Position numbers and translations under genes: made by a program. A model generated the notes under the pieces. That model did not search any database, had not been told where the DNA came from, and saw only the letters and a list, made by a program, of their open reading frames with translations. Positions 7,401-13,530 of a stretch of DNA of 13,530 nt are shown here, piece after piece. Source of the DNA: CAYUVA01 sp964448115 [NCBI: uncultured bacterium] (GTDB lineage Bacteria; CAYUVA01); the NCBI GenBank assembly GCA_964448115.1, contig CAYUVA010000036.1, positions 35,964 to 49,493 of the forward strand, written 5' to 3'. Each line of letters opens with the position of its first letter. Position 1 is the first letter of the stretch.

Positions 7401-8255
7401 ATGAGCGATGAAAAAAATCAGCAAAAGCCATCCAGGAGAGAACGGCTCAAAAAAGGGATATACCTCATCCCATCAATACTGACCCTTTCGAGTATCTTTT
7501 TGAGCTTTACCGCGGTCATCAAGGTTATAAGATACTACTCAGAGCCGACCCATTATAATTTAATATTCCAGGCTGGTTTTCTCATTGGGGTAGCTGCCGT
7601 CCTGGATCTGCTTGATGGCAAGGTTGCCAGAATGACTGGCACTACAAGCGATTTTGGCTTCCAGCTCGACTCCCTAGCCGATGTGCTCTCCTTCGGCATC
7701 TCGCCAGCGATACTGGCTTATGCATGGGTGTTACACGAGTTCAACCGCATCGGCTGGCTGGTCGCTTTCATATACCTTGCTTGCGGCGCGGCAAGGCTCG
7801 CCAGGTTCAATGTCATCGCCGATAAAGAGGACAAGCGATTCTTTGTCGGATTGCCTATACCAGCCGCTGCTGCTGTAATCGCTTCCGCTGCCGTGCTTTT
7901 TCCTGATATTAAAAAAATCAATTATGGAGCATACATTATCCTGGTGCTTACTCTGCTGGTATCTTACCTGATGGTTAGCAAGATTAGATACCGCAGCTTC
8001 AAGGAGGTTGACCTGAGACAGAGGCTGCCGGTCAAGTTTTTCCTGCTTATTATCGCTTTTTTCACCATAATTGCCATAAACTGGAGGTTGATGGCTTTTA
8101 TCTGCATCATCCTTTACCTGCTTTCAGGAGTTCTATCACGATATCTACCGCGCCAATGGGATTTCCGTAAGGTCGCGATGTCTAGTAATATTATCGATGA
8201 GGCGATCGGGCTTGATGAGGATTTCGAGGACGACAAGGATGATCTCGATTCATAG
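7401..8255 (+). CDS. pssA: CDP-diacylglycerol--serine O-phosphatidyltransferase (284 aa)
   Basis: Inner-membrane enzyme that transfers phosphatidyl from CDP-diacylglycerol to L-serine, making phosphatidylserine, the precursor of phosphatidylethanolamine. The CDP-alcohol phosphatidyltransferase motif is complete: D69, D72-G73, A76-R77, G86, D90, D94 (DLLDGKVARMTGTTSDFGFQ, then LDSLAD). This is the type II (Bacillus-like) enzyme, not the phospholipase-D-like E. coli PssA. Hydrophobic helices are seen around 21-45, 55-71, 95-115, 117-130, 150-165, 172-190 and 205-240. The subfamily-typical segments SIFLSFTAVI, LADVLSFGISPA, CGAARLARFNV and FVGLPIPAAA are present. The C-terminal 25 residues form a strongly acidic tail (DEDFEDDKDDLD), which is unusual. 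AGGAG lies eight bases before the ATG. No psd gene is adjacent. Confidence 0.95.
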   Translation: MSDEKNQQKPSRRERLKKGIYLIPSILTLSSIFLSFTAVIKVIRYYSEPTHYNLIFQAGFLIGVAAVLDLLDGKVARMTGTTSDFGFQLDSLADVLSFGISPAILAYAWVLHEFNRIGWLVAFIYLACGAARLARFNVIADKEDKRFFVGLPIPAAAAVIASAAVLFPDIKKINYGAYIILVLTLLVSYLMVSKIRYRSFKEVDLRQRLPVKFFLLIIAFFTIIAINWRLMAFICIILYLLSGVLSRYLPRQWDFRKVAMSSNIIDEAIGLDEDFEDDKDDLDS

Positions 8256-8304
8256 GTCCCATTGTCTTTGGTTAGGTTCCCTGATATCGTTATTATGAGG
8301 TTGC

Positions 8305-8595
8305 ATGATGGATGAAGATAAGCAAAATGCTGAGATAAACAAAGCGCCAGGGCAGACCCCCAAGACCCCAGAGGAGATCATCTTCGAGCTGGAAAAGACT
8401 ATTAAGAAAATGGAAGTGCGAGCAAGCGGTATGAAGTTCGTTATTGCTGCCTTTCTAGTTCTTGAGATAGGGAGGCTATTCTCCTCGGATAGGCTACCTG
8501 AACTCGGAATGATAGCGGCGGTTATATGCGCATTGCTGGCAATATTCGGTGTATATACATTCTTCTCGGTCGATTTCAAGAAGGATAAATACTAA
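8305..8595 (+). CDS. Unrecognised two-helix membrane protein (96 aa)
   Basis: The polar N-terminus has a proline-containing stretch (KAPGQTPKTPEE), then an amphipathic charged helix at about 23-39 (IIFELEKTIKKMEVR). Two membrane helices follow at about 43-59 (MKFVIAAFLVLEIGRLF) and 67-88 (LGMIAAVICALLAIFGVYTF), ending in a lysine-rich tail. A hairpin with both ends in the cytoplasm is expected. No family was recognised. It starts 49 bases after pssA and ends 36 bases before the SppA-type gene, so co-transcription is likely. Two adjacent ATG codons are possible: GAGG at 8297-8300 is four bases from the first (8305) and seven from the second (8308), so the second may be the real start. A role in the envelope is suggested only by its neighbours. 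Confidence 0.75.
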   Translation: MMDEDKQNAEINKAPGQTPKTPEEIIFELEKTIKKMEVRASGMKFVIAAFLVLEIGRLFSSDRLPELGMIAAVICALLAIFGVYTFFSVDFKKDKY

Positions 8596-8631
8596 CTTCC
8601 CTATAAAATAATAACTTTTGTGAGGTTTAAG

Positions 8632-11127
8632 ATGAAGACCAGGCTTTCTTACGCTTTTATGGCAGTTTTCATGTTGTCGGCGGTTTTGGCTGCTGACGGT
8701 TATGCGTTTTACCTTCCACAGGGATTCCTTGATGGCTCTTCGGCTTATCTCGATGACTCGCGAAGCATCTTTTACAATCCGGCAGCATTGGGCAGCAAAG
8801 CTGGCGCTGAGCTTTATTACGATTATCGTCTCATCGAACAAAAAGACGAAGACTGGAGCGCAAAACAACACACCTTCGGTTTAGCATTGGGCGCCTTCGG
8901 TATCGGATATCAGGCGATCAACCCGGATAGTAAATCTCCTTTATCAAGTCTCGGGCTTGAAGAGAGCGAGCTGCTCTCGGTTGGCTTCGGTGCCAAGATA
9001 TCAAGATATCTGCGCAGTGGAACCAACCTCAAGTGGTATGACTCCAAGAACTTCACCGATAGCGATGCATTCGGTATGGACTTTGGGTTGATTATCAGAC
9101 CTTATCGCTCCCTGAGCGTGGGAATACTATGGGAGAACATGGTTAAACCTAGATTCCACATGGAGGACGAGGAGATAGTCTTTGATGAGAGATATCACCT
9201 CGGACTTGGGTTCAGGCCACTGGGCGAGCGCATAACCTTCACCGCTGATGCGATCTATTACCCGGCAAACGCAAAGGATGATGCGGATGACTTCTTCGCT
9301 AATGATGATGACAAGTATAAGTATCGCTATGGCTTGGAGGCAGAGGTGCTCCCCGGCTTAATCGCCTGCTTCAATATGGATAGCGACAACAATTATTTAG
9401 CATCCATCAAGATAAGATTCGATGAGTTCGGTATTCTCGGTGGCTACCAGGTTGATTCCATCAAGGGTACCGAAGATGACATGGAAATGACCACCCAACG
9501 ATATGGACTTACCCTTTCCAGCTACAAAGCCCACTCCATCCTCGGCGGTGGCGATGAGTTCGTTGATCTTGCGATCAGCGGTAACCTGGTCGATGAAAGG
9601 GGCGGCTTTGCCATCTTCGGCAGTAAGGGCACCAGTGTCCAGGAGATCCTGCGCGGGCTGCGCAGGGCAGAGAGGGATGATGAGATCGCCGGGGTGTTGC
9701 TTACAATCAGGGGGCTTAACACTGGCATCGTTGGTAATATAAGCGCCATGTTACAGGAGCTGCGAGAGGGCATAAACAGGTTCCGCAAGACCGGCAAGGT
9801 GGTAGTGGCTTACCTCGAAGAAGGGGGCACCGCCTCGGAGCTATACCTGGCATCGGCGGCTGATGCAGTAATAATGCCACCGACCGCTATGATAATGGGA
9901 CTTTCGGTTGCAGTGGAGATCAAGCGCTACCGTGAAACACTCAAAAAAGTGGGCATAGATTTCGAGCTGCAAACAGCCGGCAAATACAAGGATAGCTTCT
10001 TCGGCATCGCAGACCCGGCAAGCGAGGAACAGGCGGCGGCAATACAATCCATGGTCGAGGACATCTACGACCAGATGATCGATCAGATCTCGGCGGGGAG
10101 AGGAATTGCAAGAGATGATGTGCTTCCCTTAGCCCAAGGGCAGATTATTTATCCCCAAGAGGCACTCAAGGCAAAGCTCATAGACGAGATCGGATACAAG
10201 CAGGTAGCCAAGAAGCGGCTTGCAAAACTATGCGGTTTCAAGTGCGAGGATGCTAAGGACCTGGAAGAGTTAAAAGGAATATCCCTATCCAAGGCAAGAA
10301 CCTATCCACGATGGGGAGAGAATCCCCGCATCGCCATAATCGAGGCTTACGGTGGCATCGTAACCGGGGAGAGCCGCGAGGAGATCCTGTTCGGCGGTCG
10401 CATACTGGGCAGCGATACGGTTGCAGCCCAGCTTCGCAAGGCTCGAACCGAGGACTCGATAAAGGCAGTGGTATTCCGCATCGACTCCGGCGGGGGAAGC
10501 GGCATCGCCTCGGATATAATCCTCGAAGAGGTCAAGAAGTACAAGGAAGCAGGAAAGCCGATTGTTGTCTCCATGGGGGATGTAGCCGGCTCCGGCGGGT
10601 ACTGGATTGCATCCCATGCTGATTACATATATGCCAATGCAGCCACCCTGACCGGAAGTATCGGAGTTGTGGCTGCTAAACCGGTCTTGCAGCGTCTATT
10701 CGAGAAGATCGGAGTAACCAACGAGGTCTATAAGAAGGGTGAGTATGCTGATTTCATGAGCCTGTCCCGCCCTTATACGGACCAGGAGAGGGAGCAGATG
10801 GAGGCGTTGCTGGAAAACTTCTACGATCGGTTTATCAAGATCGTTGCCCAAGGTCGTAACTTAAGCGTGGAGCGCGTAAGAGAGATCGCTGAGGGAAGAA
10901 TCTATACCGGGCGCCAGGCAGCCCAAATCGGTCTTATAGACGCAACCGGCACCCTGCGAGATGCCGTGGATAAGGCAAAAGAGCTAGCCGGCATCAAGGG
11001 TGAAGCGGAGCTGCTATATGTCAGAGGTGTCGATTTCGAGTGGCTCGATCTCTTCTCCGAGGGGGTTACCTTGTTCGAGCTGCCATCGCTTCTAATGGAG
11101 CCGATTGCCCTGGAGATGATATACTAA
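8632..11127 (+). CDS. sppA: SppA-type signal peptide peptidase fused to an N-terminal beta-barrel domain (831 aa)
   Basis: An exported protein with two parts. Residues 1-24 form a signal peptide (KTR, then FMAVFMLSAVLAADGYA). Residues about 25-300 are rich in alternating aromatic strands and contain SRSIFYNPAALGSKAG, the plug-like motif of FadL/PorV-type outer-membrane barrels. Residues about 308-831 are a tandem SppA (peptidase S49) pair, as in the double-length E. coli enzyme. The general-base lysine is expected at K453 in GKYKDSF, and the nucleophile is S654 in GDVAGSGGYW, followed by TLTGSIGVVAAKP. Both dyad residues are present. No hydrophobic anchor helix appears outside the signal peptide. 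GTG 8620 extends the frame, but ATG 8632 follows GAGG by six bases and is preferred. Inferred role: digestion of signal peptides or envelope proteins at the periplasmic face of the outer membrane. Confidence 0.92.
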   Translation: MKTRLSYAFMAVFMLSAVLAADGYAFYLPQGFLDGSSAYLDDSRSIFYNPAALGSKAGAELYYDYRLIEQKDEDWSAKQHTFGLALGAFGIGYQAINPDSKSPLSSLGLEESELLSVGFGAKISRYLRSGTNLKWYDSKNFTDSDAFGMDFGLIIRPYRSLSVGILWENMVKPRFHMEDEEIVFDERYHLGLGFRPLGERITFTADAIYYPANAKDDADDFFANDDDKYKYRYGLEAEVLPGLIACFNMDSDNNYLASIKIRFDEFGILGGYQVDSIKGTEDDMEMTTQRYGLTLSSYKAHSILGGGDEFVDLAISGNLVDERGGFAIFGSKGTSVQEILRGLRRAERDDEIAGVLLTIRGLNTGIVGNISAMLQELREGINRFRKTGKVVVAYLEEGGTASELYLASAADAVIMPPTAMIMGLSVAVEIKRYRETLKKVGIDFELQTAGKYKDSFFGIADPASEEQAAAIQSMVEDIYDQMIDQISAGRGIARDDVLPLAQGQIIYPQEALKAKLIDEIGYKQVAKKRLAKLCGFKCEDAKDLEELKGISLSKARTYPRWGENPRIAIIEAYGGIVTGESREEILFGGRILGSDTVAAQLRKARTEDSIKAVVFRIDSGGGSGIASDIILEEVKKYKEAGKPIVVSMGDVAGSGGYWIASHADYIYANAATLTGSIGVVAAKPVLQRLFEKIGVTNEVYKKGEYADFMSLSRPYTDQEREQMEALLENFYDRFIKIVAQGRNLSVERVREIAEGRIYTGRQAAQIGLIDATGTLRDAVDKAKELAGIKGEAELLYVRGVDFEWLDLFSEGVTLFELPSLLMEPIALEMIY

Positions 11128-11207
11128 AGAAACCTAACCATGCTTCTTCATATTTCATTGCCTTTTATGATAAATTAACTATAGGCAGGAATAATGAAGG
11201 AGTAATG

Positions 11208-11432
11208 ATGATGAAGGTTACTAAGGATACAGTGATAATAGATATCCTAAAGGCAAATCCCAAGGCGAATGAGGTCTTCATCAAGTACAACATGGGCTCA
11301 ATCGTCGAGGGAAAGGGATGCGCAGGTTGCCTGCTGGCAGAGACCGAGACCATTGAGGAAGCGTGTAAAGTGCATGAAGTCAACCTCAAGGCTGTGCTTG
11401 AGGATCTGAACAAGCTGATTGGTTCCAGCTAA
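11208..11432 (+). CDS. DUF1858 domain protein (74 aa)
   Basis: A small cytosolic protein that is essentially one DUF1858 domain: KVTKDTVIIDILKANPKANE, then FIKYNMGS, then CAGC, then AETETIEEACKVHEVNLKAV and LEDLNKL. The paired cysteines CxxC in the middle and the TIEEAxxxHxxxLxxxLxxLN ending match the family, which is often annotated as a disulfide oxidoreductase-like or redox/metal-binding domain. A third cysteine sits in EEACKVH. Three ATGs run in tandem at 11205, 11208 and 11211; AAGGAG (11197-11202) is 2, 5 and 8 bases away respectively, so 11208 or 11211 is likely. The frame is open upstream to 11040 but overlaps the SppA-type gene end and lacks a binding site. Specific function unknown. 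Confidence 0.85.
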   Translation: MMKVTKDTVIIDILKANPKANEVFIKYNMGSIVEGKGCAGCLLAETETIEEACKVHEVNLKAVLEDLNKLIGSS

Positions 11433-11462
11433 TATATCCATCGATGCAAGGGAATATTAACT

Positions 11463-11690
11463 ATGCCTTATGACCTGATGAATGCCTCTGTGGAGATCTC
11501 AAATAAGGTGCGATATCGCATCTATGCTACCGAGCGCTATAGAGAAAACTATGGCAAGGTGATTTCCAAGACGCGTCTCGACAAATTCCAGGCGGTAATA
11601 ACCGTGTATGAAAGCGGCAAGGTGGTCATAGAGTCTCCTATGGCTGGCATGGAGTATGACCTGGTAAAGGGAGAGATGAACTGCTCCTAG
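11463..11690 (+). CDS. Unrecognised small protein (75 aa)
   Basis: No family was recognised. The protein is basic and aromatic in its first half (NKVRYRIYATERYRENYGKV) and has alternating hydrophobic residues that suggest a beta strand pair (KFQAVITVYESGKVVIESP), ending GMEYDLVKGEMNCS with a cysteine next to the C-terminus. There is no signal peptide or membrane helix. AAGGGA lies about nine bases before the ATG. It sits 30 bases after the DUF1858 gene and 15 bases before rsmD, so it is probably part of one transcript. The compact strand-rich composition could suit a small nucleic-acid- or protein-binding fold, but that is speculation. Confidence 0.75.
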   Translation: MPYDLMNASVEISNKVRYRIYATERYRENYGKVISKTRLDKFQAVITVYESGKVVIESPMAGMEYDLVKGEMNCS

Positions 11691-11705
11691 CAACCATATT
11701 TTAAT

Positions 11706-12266
11706 ATGCGTGTTATTGCTGGATCAGCCAAGGGGAGAAGATTGAAAACCCTGCATGGTTACGAGGTTAGACCGACTAGCAGCCGCATCAAGGCGAACTT
11801 CTTTAATATTCTTGGGGATTCCATATTAGATGCCAGGTTCCTAGATCTTTTCTCTGGAATTGGAGGTATGGGCATCGAGGCGCTTAGCCGCGGGGCTGCC
11901 AGGGTGGTATTTGTCGAGATAAATAAAAAACACCTGGTGACCATCGCAGAGAACCTCAGGATATGTCTTTTCCCAGCAGATAGTTATCGATTAATGCAAG
12001 GGGATGTCTTCTCCACTATGAAACGCATTGCCAAACAAGAGGGTATGTTCGACATCGTATTCGCTGATGCTCCTTATAAGTACCAGGCTGGAACCAGGCT
12101 ACTGGAGGGGATTAGATCATCCGAGATACTCAACAGAAATGGGATCTTCATTATTGAGCACAATGCCCGAAAAAATCCGCAAGGCGTTGAAGACCTCGTG
12201 CTTTATCGCACTGATCGCTATGGAGACACATGCCTTAGCTGGTTTCAATACGCAAAGTCTAGGTAA
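11706..12266 (+). CDS. rsmD: 16S rRNA (guanine(966)-N(2))-methyltransferase (186 aa)
   Basis: SAM-dependent methyltransferase that modifies G966 of 16S rRNA (E. coli numbering) on the small subunit. The N-terminus MRVIAGSAKGRRLKTLHGYE with VRPTSSRIKANFFNIL is the RsmD signature. The SAM-binding motif I is FLDLFSGIGGMGIEALSRGA (45-64), followed by VVFVEINKKH. The catalytic motif IV, normally DPPY or DPPF, reads DAPY at 121-124 (DIVFADAPYKYQ). Length is normal (about 180-200). The substitution of the first proline is notable; the aspartate and tyrosine are kept, so activity is likely but unproven. No clear Shine-Dalgarno precedes the ATG. In many bacteria coaD follows rsmD; here a nucleosidase-type gene follows after 19 bases. 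Confidence 0.93.
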   Translation: MRVIAGSAKGRRLKTLHGYEVRPTSSRIKANFFNILGDSILDARFLDLFSGIGGMGIEALSRGAARVVFVEINKKHLVTIAENLRICLFPADSYRLMQGDVFSTMKRIAKQEGMFDIVFADAPYKYQAGTRLLEGIRSSEILNRNGIFIIEHNARKNPQGVEDLVLYRTDRYGDTCLSWFQYAKSR

Positions 12267-12285
12267 TCACCGGGTTGAGAGAAGC

Positions 12286-13014
12286 ATGGAGCCAGACTGG
12301 AGCGAGATAATCAAGGCTGAGATATTAAGGGAGCTGCTAGGGGGCAAAGCAGAGGCTCCTCGACTTGATACAATCGTTGTAACCCTTGGCATTTCCATTC
12401 GGTTTCATGGCTCCCCTTTTCGGAGAAGTCGCATCGGAAGGCTGATCATCGGGCAACAAGCTGGCAAAAAGTATGGTGTCATCCATTCGCCAGCCGGTAC
12501 CTTCAACCTGGAGCAAGCCCTGATGTTAGCAAAAGCCTGTCAAGCTAAGCGAGTCTTCGGGCTTGGGGTTGCTGGGGGGCTGCACCCGGATATGGCGCCC
12601 GGAAGCATCATCATCCCTAGCGAGGGGGTCTGTGGTGATGGCTTAAGCCGGTATTTCTGGGAGTCTGATCAACATCCCGAGGCGACCCCTTGTCTTGTCG
12701 AGGCTCTGCACGCGAACTTGAGCAAAAAATATCGTGTATTCAAAGGGAGGATCTTCACCACCGGCTCGTTGCTCGCCGAGACCGATGAATTCATTGAGAA
12801 ATTAGTGAATCAAGATATAATCGGCATCGAATGCGAGGCAGCGGCTCTATTTGCCCTCTGTTCCCATCTTGGCATGGATTCGGCGGTTATACTGGCGGTG
12901 AGCGACCTTCCATCAAAAAAGCAGATCTACTGGAACAAAGAGGGTAAATTCCGCTTGTGGTTAGTGCTACGGGCAGCTAGAAGAGCTATCTTAAAAACGA
13001 TTAGCGATCTATAA
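12286..13014 (+). CDS. Nucleoside phosphorylase superfamily enzyme (242 aa)
   Basis: Cytosolic enzyme of the PNP/UDP/MTAN fold, which cleaves the N-glycosidic bond of a nucleoside by phosphate or water. Family motifs in order are RIGRLIIGQQAGKKYGV (49-65), GLGVAGGLHPDMAPGSIIIP (92-111), FTTGSLLAE (157-165), the sugar-binding GIECEAAALFALC (180-192) and AVSDLP (204-209), where D207 matches the catalytic acid. The usual E-M-E is E-C-E here, so the methionine that contacts the ribose is cysteine. Substrate cannot be read: uridine/purine phosphorylase or a futalosine/MTA-type hydrolase are all possible. The frame is open back to 12028 but overlaps rsmD; ATG 12286 with a weak GAGAG upstream gives the family's usual length of about 240. 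Confidence 0.82.
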   Translation: MEPDWSEIIKAEILRELLGGKAEAPRLDTIVVTLGISIRFHGSPFRRSRIGRLIIGQQAGKKYGVIHSPAGTFNLEQALMLAKACQAKRVFGLGVAGGLHPDMAPGSIIIPSEGVCGDGLSRYFWESDQHPEATPCLVEALHANLSKKYRVFKGRIFTTGSLLAETDEFIEKLVNQDIIGIECEAAALFALCSHLGMDSAVILAVSDLPSKKQIYWNKEGKFRLWLVLRAARRAILKTISDL

Positions 13015-13042
13015 AATGATACTTGGGCTTTTGAAATTTTAT

Positions 13043-13071
13043 TTGTCTTTATGATGGAAATCATGTATATT
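13043..13071 (+). promoter_or_regulatory. Candidate promoter of the CvpA-family gene
   Basis: TTGTCT (13043-13048) and TATATT (13066-13071) are separated by 17 bases. The spacer holds a short inverted repeat ATGAT-GGAA-ATCAT (13051-13064) that could be an operator. Both hexamers deviate from consensus. Confidence 0.4.
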
Positions 13072-13089
13072 TAAGCCTGGAGGTCGAAG

Positions 13090-13530
13090 ATGAATTATTT
13101 GGATATAATTTTTCTTATCATTTTCTCGGTGAGCACGCTCTGGGGGCTGATAAAGGGGCTTATTCGGCAGGTATTCTCGCTGGCTGCGCTGGTTTTAGCA
13201 TACCTAGCTGCCACCTTTGGACACCCGGTATTGGCTGATTCTGTTCTCGGCGATATAGCTAAAAAACCGATACGCGATATAATCTCCTACGCCATTATCT
13301 TTATAGCAGTATTCGCTGCTGTAACCCTGATCGGGTATTTCTTGCGAAGGGTGGTTGAGGTAATCAAGCTAGGAATGTTCGATCGCCTGCTTGGAGGAGT
13401 CTTCGGGTTCGCCAGGGCACTTATCTTCTGCATGATCATCGTGCTGGTTCTGGTTATCGTCCTCCCATCGGATGTGCAGATTTTAAACGACTCGGCTCTC
13501 ACTCCTTGGATCATACAAGTAACTAAGCTA
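13090..13530 (+). CDS. cvpA: CvpA-family membrane protein, 3' end beyond window (147 codons seen)
   Basis: An inner-membrane protein of the CvpA (colicin V production) family, starting MNYLDIIFLIIFSVSTLWGL and running open to the last base. Four hydrophobic segments are visible at about 4-20, 27-44, 64-85 and 106-126. The conserved family features are GLIKGLIRQVFSLAALVLAY after the first helix and FDRLLGGVFGFARAL (97-111) before the last. GGAGG precedes the ATG by six bases, an excellent ribosome binding site. Most CvpA proteins have about 160-200 residues, so the end is just outside. The family is linked to envelope integrity, colicin V export and biofilm phenotypes, with no defined biochemical activity. 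A mutS2 gene often lies nearby in other bacteria, but this cannot be checked here. Confidence 0.9.
   Translation, partial: MNYLDIIFLIIFSVSTLWGLIKGLIRQVFSLAALVLAYLAATFGHPVLADSVLGDIAKKPIRDIISYAIIFIAVFAAVTLIGYFLRRVVEVIKLGMFDRLLGGVFGFARALIFCMIIVLVLVIVLPSDVQILNDSALTPWIIQVTKL

Noticed and set aside
8620-8631. GTG start four codons upstream of the SppA-type gene
   Set aside because: The GAGG that would serve as ribosome binding site overlaps this GTG, whereas ATG 8632 is six bases after it and gives a normal signal peptide.
11040-11207. Upstream extension of the DUF1858 frame
   Set aside because: It overlaps the 3' end of the SppA-type gene, has no Shine-Dalgarno, and the DUF1858 domain begins after 11208.
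12028-12285. N-terminal extension of the nucleosidase frame back to an ATG at 12028
   Set aside because: It lies almost entirely within rsmD in another frame, has no ribosome binding site, and would add 86 residues that look unlike the family; ATG 12286 gives the normal length.
1-13530. CRISPR array, insertion sequence or prophage
   Set aside because: No repeated spacer-repeat pattern, terminal inverted repeats, transposase or phage structural gene was seen; the gene content is mostly housekeeping and envelope.

Overview
The window looks like chromosomal core DNA from a diderm (Gram-negative-type) bacterium of mixed AT/GC composition. The outer membrane is inferred from a predicted secreted beta-barrel domain on the SppA-like protein. 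The V/A-type ATPase belongs to the bacterial branch known from spirochaetes, chlamydiae and Bacteroidetes: its A subunit carries a GNFNEPVTQ motif and a hypothetical DUF2764-type gene lies between atpE and atpA. A bacterial glnS, a type II (CDP-alcohol transferase) pssA and a barrel-SppA fusion point to a poorly sampled phylum, perhaps in or near the FCB or spirochaete-like groups. The phylum cannot be fixed from this window.

Left end, minus strand (1-3588): an ATPase operon reading leftwards, atpE, DUF2764-like gene, atpA, atpB (cut by the window edge). The genes are very tightly packed (3-nt gap, 11-nt overlap, 4-nt ATGA overlap) behind an extended -10 promoter. Diverging from it on the plus strand are a MscS-family channel gene and a DUF2905 membrane protein gene. 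Next comes glnS, with its own sigma70-type promoter overlapped by a short palindrome and a weak candidate terminator.

Middle (6696-7400): an AT-rich stretch. It holds two tiny minus-strand genes (51 and 64 codons) with excellent Shine-Dalgarno sites and their own promoter. A palindrome of facing -10 boxes also lies here, with a possible 18-codon leader ORF just ahead of pssA.

Right half (7401-13530), all plus strand: pssA (phosphatidylserine synthase), a two-helix membrane protein, a large SppA-type protease fused behind a beta-barrel domain, a DUF1858 protein, an unknown 75-residue protein, rsmD (16S rRNA methyltransferase), a nucleoside-phosphorylase-superfamily enzyme, and a 3'-truncated CvpA-family membrane protein. 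Much of this is envelope biology (lipid synthesis, envelope proteolysis, membrane proteins) next to translation housekeeping (glnS, rsmD).

The least ordinary items are the barrel-SppA fusion, the two-gene micro-operon at 6851-7217, the DAPY variant in RsmD, and several starts where the longest reading frame is probably not the translated one (atpA, sppA, DUF1858 gene, nucleosidase). No rRNA, tRNA, CRISPR array, insertion sequence or long repeat was seen.
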